A stretch of 64,000 nt of DNA from Haloplanus sp. CK5-1 (GTDB lineage Archaea > Halobacteriota > Halobacteria > Halobacteriales > Haloferacaceae): positions 1,798,001 through 1,862,000 of the forward strand of contig NZ_CP147505.1 of the NCBI RefSeq assembly GCF_037201915.1. The letters are read 5' to 3'. Shown here piece by piece: positions 18,148-25,886 of this stretch (within the stretch, counting starts at the first letter, position 1; the number at the start of each line of letters is the position of its first letter). The translations under genes were made by a program, and so were the position numbers. Under the pieces are notes generated by a model, which worked only from the letters and a program-made list of their open reading frames with translations, made no database searches and was not told where the DNA came from.

Positions 18148-19455
18148 TCACTCATCGTACGCTTTTCTATTCCCTGAATCTCCGCCAGAACTCGCCTCGA
18201 CCCCGCATTTCGGGCAGAAATTCAGATCTACATTTCCGTATTGGGTTAGATCAGTCCCGCAACTGGAACAAGTTGATTCTGGGGTTCTCTCAGCTCCACA
18301 CTCTGGACAAAAATCCACATCAGGACACTCTGATAAGTCAGCCCCACAGGTAGAACACTCCGTCTCCACGTTCTGCTTAGAGATTTCATCACTCGCCTTC
18401 GTATTCTCTTCTTTCAACGCGTACACGGTGATCCCATCCCCGAAATAGACGGTATCATTGCCAGCTGCTACTACTGGCCCTGCATTATTGTCCGTCTCGA
18501 AACACCAGTATTGATTCCCACTCTCAGCATCTACTGCGTATATATCTCCCATACCGCCAGCGGCATAGACAGTCCTATTGACTACTGTCGGAGGACCGAA
18601 GTTACCATGTCCATCCGATTCGAAGTGCCAATATTGATCTCCACTATTCGCATCCACCGCGTGTAGGTCTCCACTTCCTACATAGACAGTTCCCTCTACT
18701 ACTGCTGGTGTAGACGGTGACTTTCCATTCAATTCAGAATACCAACGTTGGCTCCCACTGCTAGCATCCAACGCACACAGAGTGCCGTCGTCTCCCGTGA
18801 TATAGACAGTACCGGCTACTACCGTGGGTGCCGAAGGTCTCTCCACGTTTGTTTTGGTACACCACTGTTGCTGTCCACTATCAGCATCCAACGCATACAC
18901 GATACCAGCCTTGCTGTGGGCAAAATAAACCACTCCGTCTGTCACAGCTGGTGTCGTTGCACCAACCCGTTCGCTTTCCCAGCGCCAGCGCTGATCTCCA
19001 TTGCTTGCGTTGGCTGCAAATACACCACCAGAATGCCCTCCCAAGTAAACAGTTCCATCTACTACTGCAGGTGAATCTTGTGGAATTTGGCCAATTGTTT
19101 CCGAGCACCAACGTACATTCCCACTATTAGTATCCAATGCATACAAGTCACCACCTTTGCTTGATATATAGAGCGTATCATTAGTAACCGCTGGAGACCC
19201 CCAATACGTATCATCAGTGTGTCCAACAGGATCATGCATTTCGTGACGCCACTGTGGGGAACCGTCCTCACCTAATGCGATGATAACACGTCCTTCATCA
19301 ACCGTGCAGTAGACGGTTTCATCCCAGACACTGACATGGCCCACCTCCCCTTCTTGAAATGAATAGTTCCATGCCACACGTGGATTTTGTACCACAGGAG
19401 ATAGGTAGCTCGTCTCAAACCTGTGTGTCGGGTTACACATACGAATATTGCGCAT
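18148..19455 (-). CDS. PQQ-type beta-propeller protein with C-terminal double zinc ribbon (third copy)
   Basis: The protein has 435 residues. Residues 1-350 or so are propeller blades of the same kind as the two upstream paralogues, for example NDTLYISSKGGDLYALDTNS and TVYITGDDGTLCALDASSGS. The C-terminus has two zinc ribbons, CSTCGADL ... FCPECGAE and CSSCGTDL ... FCPKCGVE. The start MRNIRMCNPTHRF is supported by a T-rich TATA-like element about 29 bases upstream; it shares the NPTHRF motif with the first copy. No signal peptide is present, so it should be cytoplasmic. The zinc ribbons suggest contact with nucleic acid or protein partners, which is an inference. Confidence 0.8.
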   Translation of the reverse strand: MRNIRMCNPTHRFETSYLSPVVQNPRVAWNYSFQEGEVGHVSVWDETVYCTVDEGRVIIALGEDGSPQWRHEMHDPVGHTDDTYWGSPAVTNDTLYISSKGGDLYALDTNSGNVRWCSETIGQIPQDSPAVVDGTVYLGGHSGGVFAANASNGDQRWRWESERVGATTPAVTDGVVYFAHSKAGIVYALDADSGQQQWCTKTNVERPSAPTVVAGTVYITGDDGTLCALDASSGSQRWYSELNGKSPSTPAVVEGTVYVGSGDLHAVDANSGDQYWHFESDGHGNFGPPTVVNRTVYAAGGMGDIYAVDAESGNQYWCFETDNNAGPVVAAGNDTVYFGDGITVYALKEENTKASDEISKQNVETECSTCGADLSECPDVDFCPECGAERTPESTCSSCGTDLTQYGNVDLNFCPKCGVEASSGGDSGNRKAYDE

Positions 19456-19614
19456 ACCAAGAGAATAGGCAACACAAAAATAAAATCAGCGCTGCGCTTG
19501 ATCTCTTAGCACACTAAAGCCGTGGCTTCCGCCTTGCACTACTGTAACTTAGTATCGTGACTCTCGCAGCAGATTCGGCGGCGAGGTCTTCTTGGGGCTG
19601 GCCACGGACATCTC

Positions 19615-20295
19615 TCAGTCCAAACGATCAAGCGAGCCATAGAGTTCCTCGTTCTGAATGTGGGTACAGAACTGTGCGCAGAGCCGGCAGCAGTCCGCGG
19701 CATCGGTGAACGTGCGGACACTGGCGTCCCAGCGTGCGTGGACTGCTCCAAGCATCGCACTACGAACCGATGGTTCGGTCGCGACCATGACCCGTTGCGT
19801 ACTCACCGGTGGAGTCACGTCGATCGCCGGCCCCTGTATTCCAGCTGTTGACAGAAGGTCCTCGAGGACGCTCCCTATTTCGATTCCGACACCGAGGTTA
19901 TCGCCGACCTGTGGAGCGATGAAAATCGTTGCATTACTCGCCTGCGCAAAGGCGATACTCTGTGTGGCGGCATCCATCTCGCCGAGCGGGATCCCGACGT
20001 CGATCGCGAGGAAAGCATTAAACTCGCGGTCGCGGAGGCAGTCCCGCGTCTCCTGAAGGAGCCGCAAGACCTCGTCTTCGGCGTACTCGCCGCTGGTCTC
20101 GTCCCACATCGCAAACGACGGGGCATCGGTTTCGACATCGGCGTCCGCCGGCAGCAGCGTGTCGATGTCGAACGTCCGGTATGGGCCCATCAGATAGACG
20201 AGAAACTGTTCCCGACGGACTGGGGCGAGCGCCTCTGAATCACCGGCGGCACGGGGGAGATTGTCGATAATCCGTTGCCGCATGCGACTCATCAA
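19615..20295 (-). CDS. Haloarchaeal protein of unknown function (DUF7509-like)
   Basis: This 226-residue protein has a conserved-looking core: EQFLVYLMGPYRTFDID near residue 30, then FLAIDVGIPLGEMDAATQSI, SNATIFIAPQVGDNLGVGIE and IGSVLEDLL. I associate it with a haloarchaeal family that I remember as DUF7509. The alternation of hydrophobic strands with G-V-G-I-E suggests a Rossmann-like, deoxyribosyltransferase-like fold, but this is inference. The C-terminus has a CCRLCAQFC cluster. It is divergent from a winged-helix regulator gene, with 100 bases between the two starts, so the regulator may control it. The intact frame contrasts with the decayed genes nearby. Confidence 0.6.
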   Translation of the reverse strand: MMSRMRQRIIDNLPRAAGDSEALAPVRREQFLVYLMGPYRTFDIDTLLPADADVETDAPSFAMWDETSGEYAEDEVLRLLQETRDCLRDREFNAFLAIDVGIPLGEMDAATQSIAFAQASNATIFIAPQVGDNLGVGIEIGSVLEDLLSTAGIQGPAIDVTPPVSTQRVMVATEPSVRSAMLGAVHARWDASVRTFTDAADCCRLCAQFCTHIQNEELYGSLDRLD

Positions 20296-20395
20296 GTCAT
20301 AGCGGAAGTATATAAATATCGGTGTTCTCAGGAATATTCTAGTCGAGAATAACTAAGTACGTGGCGTCCAAACTTACGACCTGAGGAATTCCCAA

Positions 20396-20788
20396 ATGTC
20401 CGAAACCGATCGCCATCCAACAGAGGAAGTTCGCCAGCCGGAACCGCCGCTTCCCGAGGATAGCGGGCTGACGCTCGAAGAGTATCTTGCTATGCAACAG
20501 GCGATCGGCCACCCGACGCGGTTCCGGATCCTACGCACGCTCGTCGCCAACGACGAACTGAGTGCTGCCGATCTCAAGGCCGCGGTCGATGTCGAATCCC
20601 ACAATTTTCACTACCATCTCGACGAACTGGTCGATGTCGGGCTTGTTGACAAGCGCCAGCGACGAACCGCCGACAGCCAGGGTTTTTACACGTACTATCG
20701 GCCGACTGCGATGGGTCGCGGCATCCTTGATCACGGTGTCGAGGAGCTGATGCGCCGTGAACGAGAGTTCAACGACGCCTATTCGTAA
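20396..20788 (+). CDS. ArsR-type winged-helix transcription regulator
   Basis: A 130-residue protein with an acidic, Pro-rich start, then a winged-helix domain. YLAMQQAIGHPTRFRILRTL is near residue 30, ELSAADLKAAVDVESHNFHY contains the recognition helix, and the wing is LVDKRQRRTADSQGFYTYYR. The pattern is that of haloarchaeal ArsR-like helix-turn-helix regulators. No metal-binding cysteines are visible, so an inducer cannot be guessed. It is divergent from the DUF7509-like gene and shares a 100-base intergenic region with it, a usual arrangement for autoregulation. The downstream 140 bases are empty until an IS end remnant. Confidence 0.75.
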   Translation: MSETDRHPTEEVRQPEPPLPEDSGLTLEEYLAMQQAIGHPTRFRILRTLVANDELSAADLKAAVDVESHNFHYHLDELVDVGLVDKRQRRTADSQGFYTYYRPTAMGRGILDHGVEELMRREREFNDAYS

Positions 20789-20930
20789 GCTGTCGTAGGG
20801 TTCTCTGTCCCTCTCGGTGATCTAGTTATCTTCTCGAATTCTTTTTGATACCACAGTATTTCACGACGTTAACCAACAGACTGTCTGATGAGTCGAAATA
20901 TTGGCTGAAATCTTTCGACGTGTTGACATC

Positions 20931-21100
20931 CTCCTCCACCTGAAGGCGGGGGAATCCCACGGCACCGCGCCGCTGGATTGGGATATTACGGTTTGCAGTC
21001 TACCACTTGTTCCTGCGGTTGGAATCCGCTGGACAAGTCATGAAGGTAGACTCCGGGCTGTGCCAACGGTAGCGGGTAGCGTTGCGATAAGGAACGAGGC
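20931..21100 (-). mobile_element. IS200/IS605-type right-end remnant
   Basis: Read on the minus strand, the segment ends with a G/C hairpin around a TTCA loop followed by GGAGGAGGATGTCAACA. It is preceded by GACTGCAAACCGTAATATCC. Very similar sequences occur at 26318-26375 on the plus strand. This is the layout of the right end of IS1341/TnpB elements, from which the guide (omega) RNA is made. No tnpB frame remains beside it. I therefore read it as a remnant; the stem is imperfect (about 20936-20957). Confidence 0.45.
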
Positions 21101-21121
21101 GGTCAAAAGATCGAGTGGTCT

Positions 21122-21871
21122 ATGCTCAGTTTCGATCGCCTCACCGACGATAGCGGTTGTATCGAGTTAGAATTTCTGGAGCGAGAGGCGACACCCGAGC
21201 CAGCGATGAAGCTCGGTATCCGACTCCATTTGGCTGGACTATCACTTTCGGATACCGTCTCAATTCTTGAAATGTTGGGTGTCAATCGCCATCGAAGCAC
21301 CGTGCATCGATGGGTTCAAAAGGCCGATTTACAGCCGACAGACGGTGCTGATCCGAATCACGTTGCGATCGATGAAACGGTGATTCAACTGAATGATGAA
21401 CGATATTGGCTGTACGCTGCTGTCGATCCCGATACCAACCGCCTGCTCCATGTTCGGCTCTATCCGACGAGAAACACCGCAATCACCTCGATGTTTCTCT
21501 CGGAATTACGTGAGAAACATCAAGTTGGCGACGCAGTCTTTCTCGTCGACGGTGCACTGTGGCTGCAGGCGGCTTGCCACCGTCACGGGCTCCGATTCCA
21601 GCATGTTACATATGGGAATCGGAACGTCGAACGTGTCTTCCGTGAAGTAAAACGACGAACTAACCAGTTTTCAAATACGTTTAGCCACGTCGAACCGAGT
21701 ACCGCTGAAAATTGGTTACAAGCGTTTGCCTTCGCATGGAACCAGCTTATAAAGAGCAAGGAGAATACCCGTGCCTTTAGGCGCGAGTATTCTCCTCGAA
21801 TTTCTATAAATAGCGTTCCCGTCAGGTTTAGGGGCTCAAGAGATCAAATGTCTCATGGCCGGCCATGGTAA
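21122..21871 (+). CDS. IS6-family transposase with a foreign C-terminal tail
   Basis: Residues 1-212 match an IS6-type DDE transposase. RLHLAGLSLSDTVSILEMLG is the helix-turn-helix region, DETVIQLNDERYWLYAAVDP contains the first Asp, AVFLVDGALWLQAA the second and GNRNVERVFREVKRRT the Glu. The natural protein should end near FAWNQLI. Here the frame runs on for about 35 residues through an IS200/IS605-type hairpin (21760-21795), so the 3' end of the IS6 element has been replaced. I see no right terminal repeat, so the element cannot move by itself. The catalytic residues are intact. Confidence 0.75.
   Translation: MLSFDRLTDDSGCIELEFLEREATPEPAMKLGIRLHLAGLSLSDTVSILEMLGVNRHRSTVHRWVQKADLQPTDGADPNHVAIDETVIQLNDERYWLYAAVDPDTNRLLHVRLYPTRNTAITSMFLSELREKHQVGDAVFLVDGALWLQAACHRHGLRFQHVTYGNRNVERVFREVKRRTNQFSNTFSHVEPSTAENWLQAFAFAWNQLIKSKENTRAFRREYSPRISINSVPVRFRGSRDQMSHGRPW
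21760..21795. repeat. 36-base hairpin, IS200/IS605-type end
   Basis: GGAGAATAC at 21760-21768 pairs with GTATTCTCC at 21787-21795, and the middle (ccgtgcctttaggcgcga) forms an inner stem. A near copy of the inner part and its upstream flank (gagaatacccgcgcctttag) lies at 25867-25893. Both cut into the 3' end of another gene. It is probably the surviving end of a TnpB-type element. Confidence 0.55.
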
Positions 21872-21905
21872 GAGTGGCAGGTAATTGAATAGGAGAACCA
21901 GTGAG

Positions 21906-22196
21906 GTGGACATATTGCTATCCGAGATTCGTAAACTGACCGCAGTGAAGGTCGGTATTCTGATGGCTGTAGATGCTGCTGAATCAACTGAGCGTGTGTC
22001 TACTATAGTTGAACAGAGCGAATACCCGCGACCGACTGTTCTCCGCAATATGAAAAATATGGAGATCGACGGGTGGATTCAGAGCATACAAGAACAGGAA
22101 GAAGACGTTCTGATCACGCTTACTGGAACGGGCAAAAATCTCGTTGAATTGATCGAATTCCAAAAAAAAAATTGGATGGGGCTCCGAACGAGATGA
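21906..22196 (+). CDS. Small winged-helix protein
   Basis: The 96-residue protein (from GTG 21906; an in-frame TTG lies at 21885) has a compact helix-turn-helix pattern. LSEIRKLTAVKVGILMAVDA is followed by STIVEQSEYPRPTVLRNMKN as recognition helix and by the wing IDGWIQSIQEQEEDVLITLT. The C-terminus (GKNLVELIEFQKKNWMG) is helical. It resembles the winged-helix domains of plasmid or virus regulators, but no family is certain. Low GC and an A-tract near 22170 point to foreign origin. The start codon is not settled. It lies between the altered IS6 gene and an IS end-like hairpin. Confidence 0.5.
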   Translation: MDILLSEIRKLTAVKVGILMAVDAAESTERVSTIVEQSEYPRPTVLRNMKNMEIDGWIQSIQEQEEDVLITLTGTGKNLVELIEFQKKNWMGLRTR

Positions 22197-22245
22197 GTGA
22201 GAGCTGATCACTGAGTACACGATGCATCCGGTAGCCCTGTTTCAA

Positions 22246-22267
22246 CCCCGCCCACGGTGGGGCGGGG
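22246..22267. repeat. 8-bp-stem hairpin, IS200/IS605-type end
   Basis: CCCCGCCC at 22246-22253 pairs with GGGCGGGG at 22260-22267 around a six-base loop. It lies exactly where the zinc-ribbon gene loses its C-terminal part, so it is likely the end of another, now lost, TnpB-type element. Confidence 0.5.
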
Positions 22268-22941
22268 AATCCGCCTCGCTACCTGGTTTGAACCGGTGGC
22301 CGGTCGCCCGCCCACAGTTCTGACAGTCGAGTTCCTGTGTCGTCGGTACCGACGACACCTGGCGATCAGCCGCGGCCTCGCCAGTAGATTCGGTCAGCAC
22401 CATCGCTGGAACCAGCCACACCGCGTCGTCGGCGTCGTCGAGGACCTCAGTGGGCCGTGACGCGTTGCGGATGCCGTTCCCTCGATGGTCATAGAGGCGC
22501 ATCGGGGGCTGCTGCTGGTGCGCCGTGTCTCCCTGCCCGTGCCACCCAGTCCGGTCACGGGAGGAACTGAGAAGCCGCTCTCCCTCCTCTGACGACACCT
22601 GTACCGCGTCGGGGAGTGAGGGCCATTGTTCGGCCAGCTGGCGCTCCGGCGCCTCGTCGAGATCGTAGATGAGCGTATTGTCGTCGACGGCCGGCTCCGC
22701 CTCGCTAGCGGAAAGGAGGTTCGCCGCGGCACCGCCCTTCGCCACGGCGCCGTAGAACGTGGTCGACTCGACGACCAGGTAGGTGATGCCGAGGAACGTC
22801 GTCGACGCTGACTCGTTCGTGCTAGTGGCGTCACTTCCGAGATGGTTGGTGAGGCAGAACCGGCATTTCGTCTGGCCGTCCGGGACTGACATCCCACAGG
22901 ACTGGCACTCGCCGTCGGTTACATCGGTAGCGAGGCGAAAG

Positions 22942-22961
22942 CCCACGGCTTTAGCCGTGGG
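22942..22961. repeat. Left-end hairpin of the TnpB element
   Basis: CCCACGGCT (22942-22950) and AGCCGTGGG (22953-22961) form a perfect 9-bp inverted repeat with a two-base centre. The stem is identical to that at the right end of the element. It lies seven bases inside the left boundary. Confidence 0.65.
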
Positions 22962-23040
22962 ATGAAGCCGACATGATATGCCACAAACCACATGACATAG
23001 GCAGGTTGTAATCCCAACGTTTAGGATATTCTATCACATA

Positions 23041-24438
23041 ATGTACTGTGTGAGCGACCGGCCACAGCGAACGAATACCTACACTGCTGAAGCAACCAGC
23101 AACAGGTATCGGCAGTGTTTGTTCGACTGGCTGGCCGCCCACGCCCCGCTCTGGAATCAGATCACCTACCGACGCCGCCAAGCCTATTTCAGTGACGATG
23201 GCGACGTGTGGGACGCTGACTACACCGACCTGTACGACGAGTATGCCCCCATCCTTGGGAAAGCAACGTGCCAGCAGATCGCTCGCAAGAACAGTGAAGC
23301 GTGGCGCAGTCACTTCCGGTTGATTGACAAGTACCACGACGACTCCGGCCCGACAGTGACCGAGAAACCGTCACCACCGGGGTACTGGGGCACTCGTGAT
23401 GAGGGTTACGAGTTGCACGGCCTCGTCCGCAATGACCTCTACACGTTCGACTGGGACGAAGACCGGAGTACACTCGAATTTGGCGTCGGTGACGTACTCG
23501 AAGACCGCTACGATTTCGAGCACAACGAGCGTGTCACGCTCGAAGTTCGGGGCAACCCGCAGTGGAACGGTGACGATAGCCGCTTGGAACTCATCTACGA
23601 TGAACACGCTGCCCAGCTTCGTGTCCAGCATCCCGTTCGCATTCGACCAGACAATCTGCAACAACAGCGGAAGGATGCTTTCACTCACACACTCGACTCC
23701 GAGAACACGACGCAGGCAGCTGCTATCGACGTCGGTGCGAACAACACGTTGGCTGTTGTCACCGAAGGCGGTGAAACCGCTGTGTACCATGCTCGCCCAG
23801 AGTTTAATCGGTTCCAGAGCCATTCCGAGCGGATCGCTACACTCCAGTCAGAACTTCCAGAAGAAGAATATACGAGCCATCGCATCAAGCGGCTGTATGA
23901 TGAGCGGTCACGAAAACGCAATCACAGCCGTGACGCGGCGGTGAAACACGTTACTGATTGGCTGCTTGAGCGGAATGTTGACACGGTGTATGTTGGTGAC
24001 TTGGCCGATGTACTGGACACTCATTGGAGTACTGACGTGAACGAGAAGACTCACGCCTTCTGGTCACACCGACAGCTACTGGAGCGGATACAACTGACAC
24101 TCGGTGATGTTGGAATTGCAGTTCCAGAAGTAAGCGAAGCCGATTCGAGTAGCGAGTGTCCCGAGTGTGCAAGTAGTGACGTGACGCGCAATGGCGATTC
24201 GTTCCGCTGTCACGACTGTGAATTGGATGCTCATAGTGACGTGGCAGGAGCGTGGAACATCTTGCAGTCTGCAGTTGGGCCGATGGCCCGGCCTGCTGCC
24301 CTGTCTGCTGAACGCGGCAGGGACGCACCCCAAGAGGGGGCGTACTGGCAGTGGAACGAACACGACTGGATACCCGCCGATTTTGGGGAACAGTCGCGTT
24401 CGCCTGACCAACCCAGCCTCAGCAAACCCGCAAGTTGA
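23041..24438 (+). CDS. tnpB: TnpB-type RNA-guided nuclease homologue
   Basis: The protein has 465 residues, of the length and layout of IS1341-type TnpB. The RuvC domain shows AAAIDVGANNTLAVV with the first catalytic Asp at D230. VDTVYVGDLADVL follows at 313-325, then a zinc ribbon (C373, C376, C390, C393) and the last Asp at D400 in HSDVAGAWNIL. In the second motif the usual E-D-L is G-D-L (G319-D320), so the canonical second catalytic Glu is missing. As far as I recall, related haloarchaeal proteins also read GDL, so another residue may substitute. It would cut DNA guided by an RNA from the element's right end and help keep the element in place. Confidence 0.85.
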   Translation: MYCVSDRPQRTNTYTAEATSNRYRQCLFDWLAAHAPLWNQITYRRRQAYFSDDGDVWDADYTDLYDEYAPILGKATCQQIARKNSEAWRSHFRLIDKYHDDSGPTVTEKPSPPGYWGTRDEGYELHGLVRNDLYTFDWDEDRSTLEFGVGDVLEDRYDFEHNERVTLEVRGNPQWNGDDSRLELIYDEHAAQLRVQHPVRIRPDNLQQQRKDAFTHTLDSENTTQAAAIDVGANNTLAVVTEGGETAVYHARPEFNRFQSHSERIATLQSELPEEEYTSHRIKRLYDERSRKRNHSRDAAVKHVTDWLLERNVDTVYVGDLADVLDTHWSTDVNEKTHAFWSHRQLLERIQLTLGDVGIAVPEVSEADSSSECPECASSDVTRNGDSFRCHDCELDAHSDVAGAWNILQSAVGPMARPAALSAERGRDAPQEGAYWQWNEHDWIPADFGEQSRSPDQPSLSKPAS

Positions 24439-24509
24439 CAGCCGGGGTAATCGACTGGTTGGATTACCCACGGAGGAATCCCACGGCTTCAGCCGTGGGA
24501 GGAGGTCAA
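24350..24509 (+). ncRNA. Likely omega-RNA region of the TnpB element
   Basis: In IS200/IS605 elements the guide RNA comes from the end of tnpB plus the right end, and its 3' end abuts the flanking DNA that acts as guide. Here that region holds the tnpB 3' end, a spacer (gccggggtaatcgactggtt) and the terminal hairpin 24480-24499, followed by GAGGAGGTCAA at the boundary. The limits are inferred by analogy; nothing in the sequence fixes the 5' end. Confidence 0.4.
24480..24499. repeat. Right-end hairpin of the TnpB element
   Basis: CCCACGGCT (24480-24488) and AGCCGTGGG (24491-24499) form a 9-bp stem like that of the left end. The following GGAGGTCAA runs to the right boundary of the element at 24509. 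Confidence 0.65.
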
Positions 24510-24810
24510 CGTCGGCGCATCGGGGGAGCCACCAGAGATCGCCGCGACGCGTTGCCATCGGGGGTCATCTTCACACCCGTCGTCCAGCCTCGTGTCCGGA
24601 ATGTGGGACGCCTCGCCGGTCGGTCGCAGTTCCTCGAAATCTAGATGGCGATCACGCATCGATTGGTGCGTGGTTTGTCCCGGATTCGTATTTCCACGTC
24701 AGGGCCAGTCGTCCGCTCCATCTCCCTCTTGAGCGTACTTCATGAACTAAGCTATGCAAACATCTTATACTTCATGAGCAAGTAGACAGGAGTAGCAACT
24801 GGGGATCCTC

Positions 24811-25122
24811 ATGAGCAGTAACGACACCAAGCACGTTCAAACTGAACTGAACGAGGACGAATACGAACGCTTCCGCGAGTTTGCGAGAGAACACGGACTC
24901 TCGTTGAAAGAAGCCGGCCACGAGGCCCTCATCGAATGGATCGAACGCCAGCAGCAAGCCGACCCCAACGACCCGGCGTTCACCGTCCTCGACGACCTCA
25001 AGGACGAATCCCTTCCAGCGTCGGCGGCGACGGACGCCCGTGACGAAGACGATCTCGTCGAGGAGTGGGACGGCAACGACGAATCGTTCACGCTCGCCAA
25101 CGATCCATCCGCCGAGCCCTGA
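24811..25122 (+). CDS. Antitoxin-like protein of a VapBC-type pair
   Basis: This 103-residue acidic protein begins with SNDTKHVQTELNEDEYERFR and EFAREHGLSLKEAGHEALIE. This is a strand plus two helices of the ribbon-helix-helix type seen in antitoxins. The acidic C-terminus (from about residue 50) could wrap around a toxin. It ends six bases before the PIN-domain gene, so the two are one transcription unit, the normal order for VapB and VapC. The antitoxin would bind and neutralise the toxin and repress the operon. The family name is inferred from layout rather than from a distinctive motif. Confidence 0.65.
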   Translation: MSSNDTKHVQTELNEDEYERFREFAREHGLSLKEAGHEALIEWIERQQQADPNDPAFTVLDDLKDESLPASAATDARDEDDLVEEWDGNDESFTLANDPSAEP

Positions 25123-25128
25123 CCGCTG

Positions 25129-25626
25129 ATGGCAGAGCCAGTCGAGACCCCAATCGGGACGGTCACAGCCGAGCATTTCCGTCCAGGCTACGTCCGTCAT
25201 CAGGTCGTCGTCGGCCCGAAGTTCCTGTACGCGCTGTTCAACCCCCAAGATCAGATGCACGCAGTCTCGCGGGCGTTCATGGCGTTCGTCCGCGACGGCG
25301 ACCTCCCCTATCGTCGCCTCATCGTCAACGATCACATCGTCGACGAGGCAGCAACCCGGATGAAAAAACAGGTGTCGATGCGGAACGCCGCGTCATTCCT
25401 GACGACGCTGGATGAGAGCACGCTCTATCAGTTCGAATCCGTCTCCGAGGATGTTTTTGATGCCGCCAAAGCGACGTTCGTCGAGTGGACGGATCTGGAT
25501 GCGTCATTCACTGACTTCGTCGTCGCCGCACACATGGACGAGCTGGATGTCGATCATATCCTCACCTATGACCAGCACTACGATACCTTCGACGTGACAA
25601 CGCTTCCGTATCGCAATCAGGGCTAA
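25129..25626 (+). CDS. PIN-domain protein, VapC-like toxin
   Basis: The 165-residue protein has the PIN-domain order of segments. VVVGPKFLYALFNPQD is at 27-41, NDHIVDEAATRMKK at 67-80 carries a conserved Glu (E73), ASFTDFVVAAHM at 125-136 carries D129, and HILTYDQHYDTF at 143-154 carries D148 and D152. The first acidic residue of the site is normally the Asp in a D-T/S-N segment before FLYALF. Here that position reads G-P-K, so the first ligand seems lost. Such toxins cleave tRNA or other RNA, and the missing Asp may make this one weak or inactive. It follows the antitoxin gene by six bases. Confidence 0.7.
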   Translation: MAEPVETPIGTVTAEHFRPGYVRHQVVVGPKFLYALFNPQDQMHAVSRAFMAFVRDGDLPYRRLIVNDHIVDEAATRMKKQVSMRNAASFLTTLDESTLYQFESVSEDVFDAAKATFVEWTDLDASFTDFVVAAHMDELDVDHILTYDQHYDTFDVTTLPYRNQG

Positions 25627-25637
25627 AGGTGTCAAGC

Positions 25638-25886
25638 ATGTCCGAATCCCCTCGAGATGGAGTCCTGTCGTGGGATGAATCGATGAGCGCCCGCGACCGC
25701 ATTCGTGTGGTCGCCGAGACGCTCCGCGAACCCCGGTCGGTCAACTGGATCAGCGAACAGGCCGACGCCGCTTGGAGTACGACCAACGAGGGGCTCCAGG
25801 ATCTCGTCGACCAGGACCAGCTGCGTCGCGTCGAGGCCGGCGAGACCACGCGTTATGTGATACAAGGAGAATACCCGCGCCTTTAG
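25638..25886 (+). pseudogene. Winged-helix regulator, C-terminus replaced by an IS end
   Basis: From ATG 25638 the frame reads SESPRDGVLSWDESMSARDR, IRVVAETLREPRSVNWISEQ and ADAAWSTTNEGLQDLVDQDQ, then LRRVEAGETTRYV. This is the N-terminal winged-helix domain of a haloarchaeal regulator family (DUF7342-like, from memory), which normally has a longer helical C-terminal part. The last residues (IQGEYPRL) come from an IS200/IS605-type hairpin (25874-25893), so the gene has been cut. It begins 11 bases after the PIN gene stops and may have belonged to the same transcript, but such regulators also occur alone. Confidence 0.6.

Larger units (their letters stand above)
22935..24509 (+). mobile_element. 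IS1341-type (IS200/IS605 superfamily) element with tnpB only
   Basis: The boundaries come from the interrupted zinc-ribbon gene: removing 22935-24509 restores one continuous reading frame. Both ends carry the same 9-bp stem, CCCACGGCT/AGCCGTGGG, at 22942-22961 and 24480-24499. There is no target duplication, as expected for this superfamily, which moves as single-stranded DNA and inserts next to a short specific sequence. The element has no tnpA transposase gene and would need one supplied elsewhere. Confidence 0.7.
22242..24659 (-). pseudogene. Haloarchaeal zinc-ribbon gene split by a TnpB element
   Basis: The gene starts at ATG 24659 and reads RDRHLDFEELRPTGEASHIP, then VAAISGGSPDAPT, up to about 24510. 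There the TnpB element begins. Beyond the element the same frame resumes at 22934 as LATDVTDGECQSC, followed by GMSVPDGQTKCRFCLTNHLG, FLGITYLVVESTTFYG, EPAVDDNTLIYDLDEAPE and ELDCQNCGRATGHRF. Joining base 24510 to base 22934 on the minus strand gives an uninterrupted reading (DAPTLATDVT). The family is a haloarchaeal protein with two zinc knuckles that I recall being annotated as biosurfactant-like; its function is unknown. The C-terminus is also cut, by a hairpin at 22246-22267. Confidence 0.65.
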
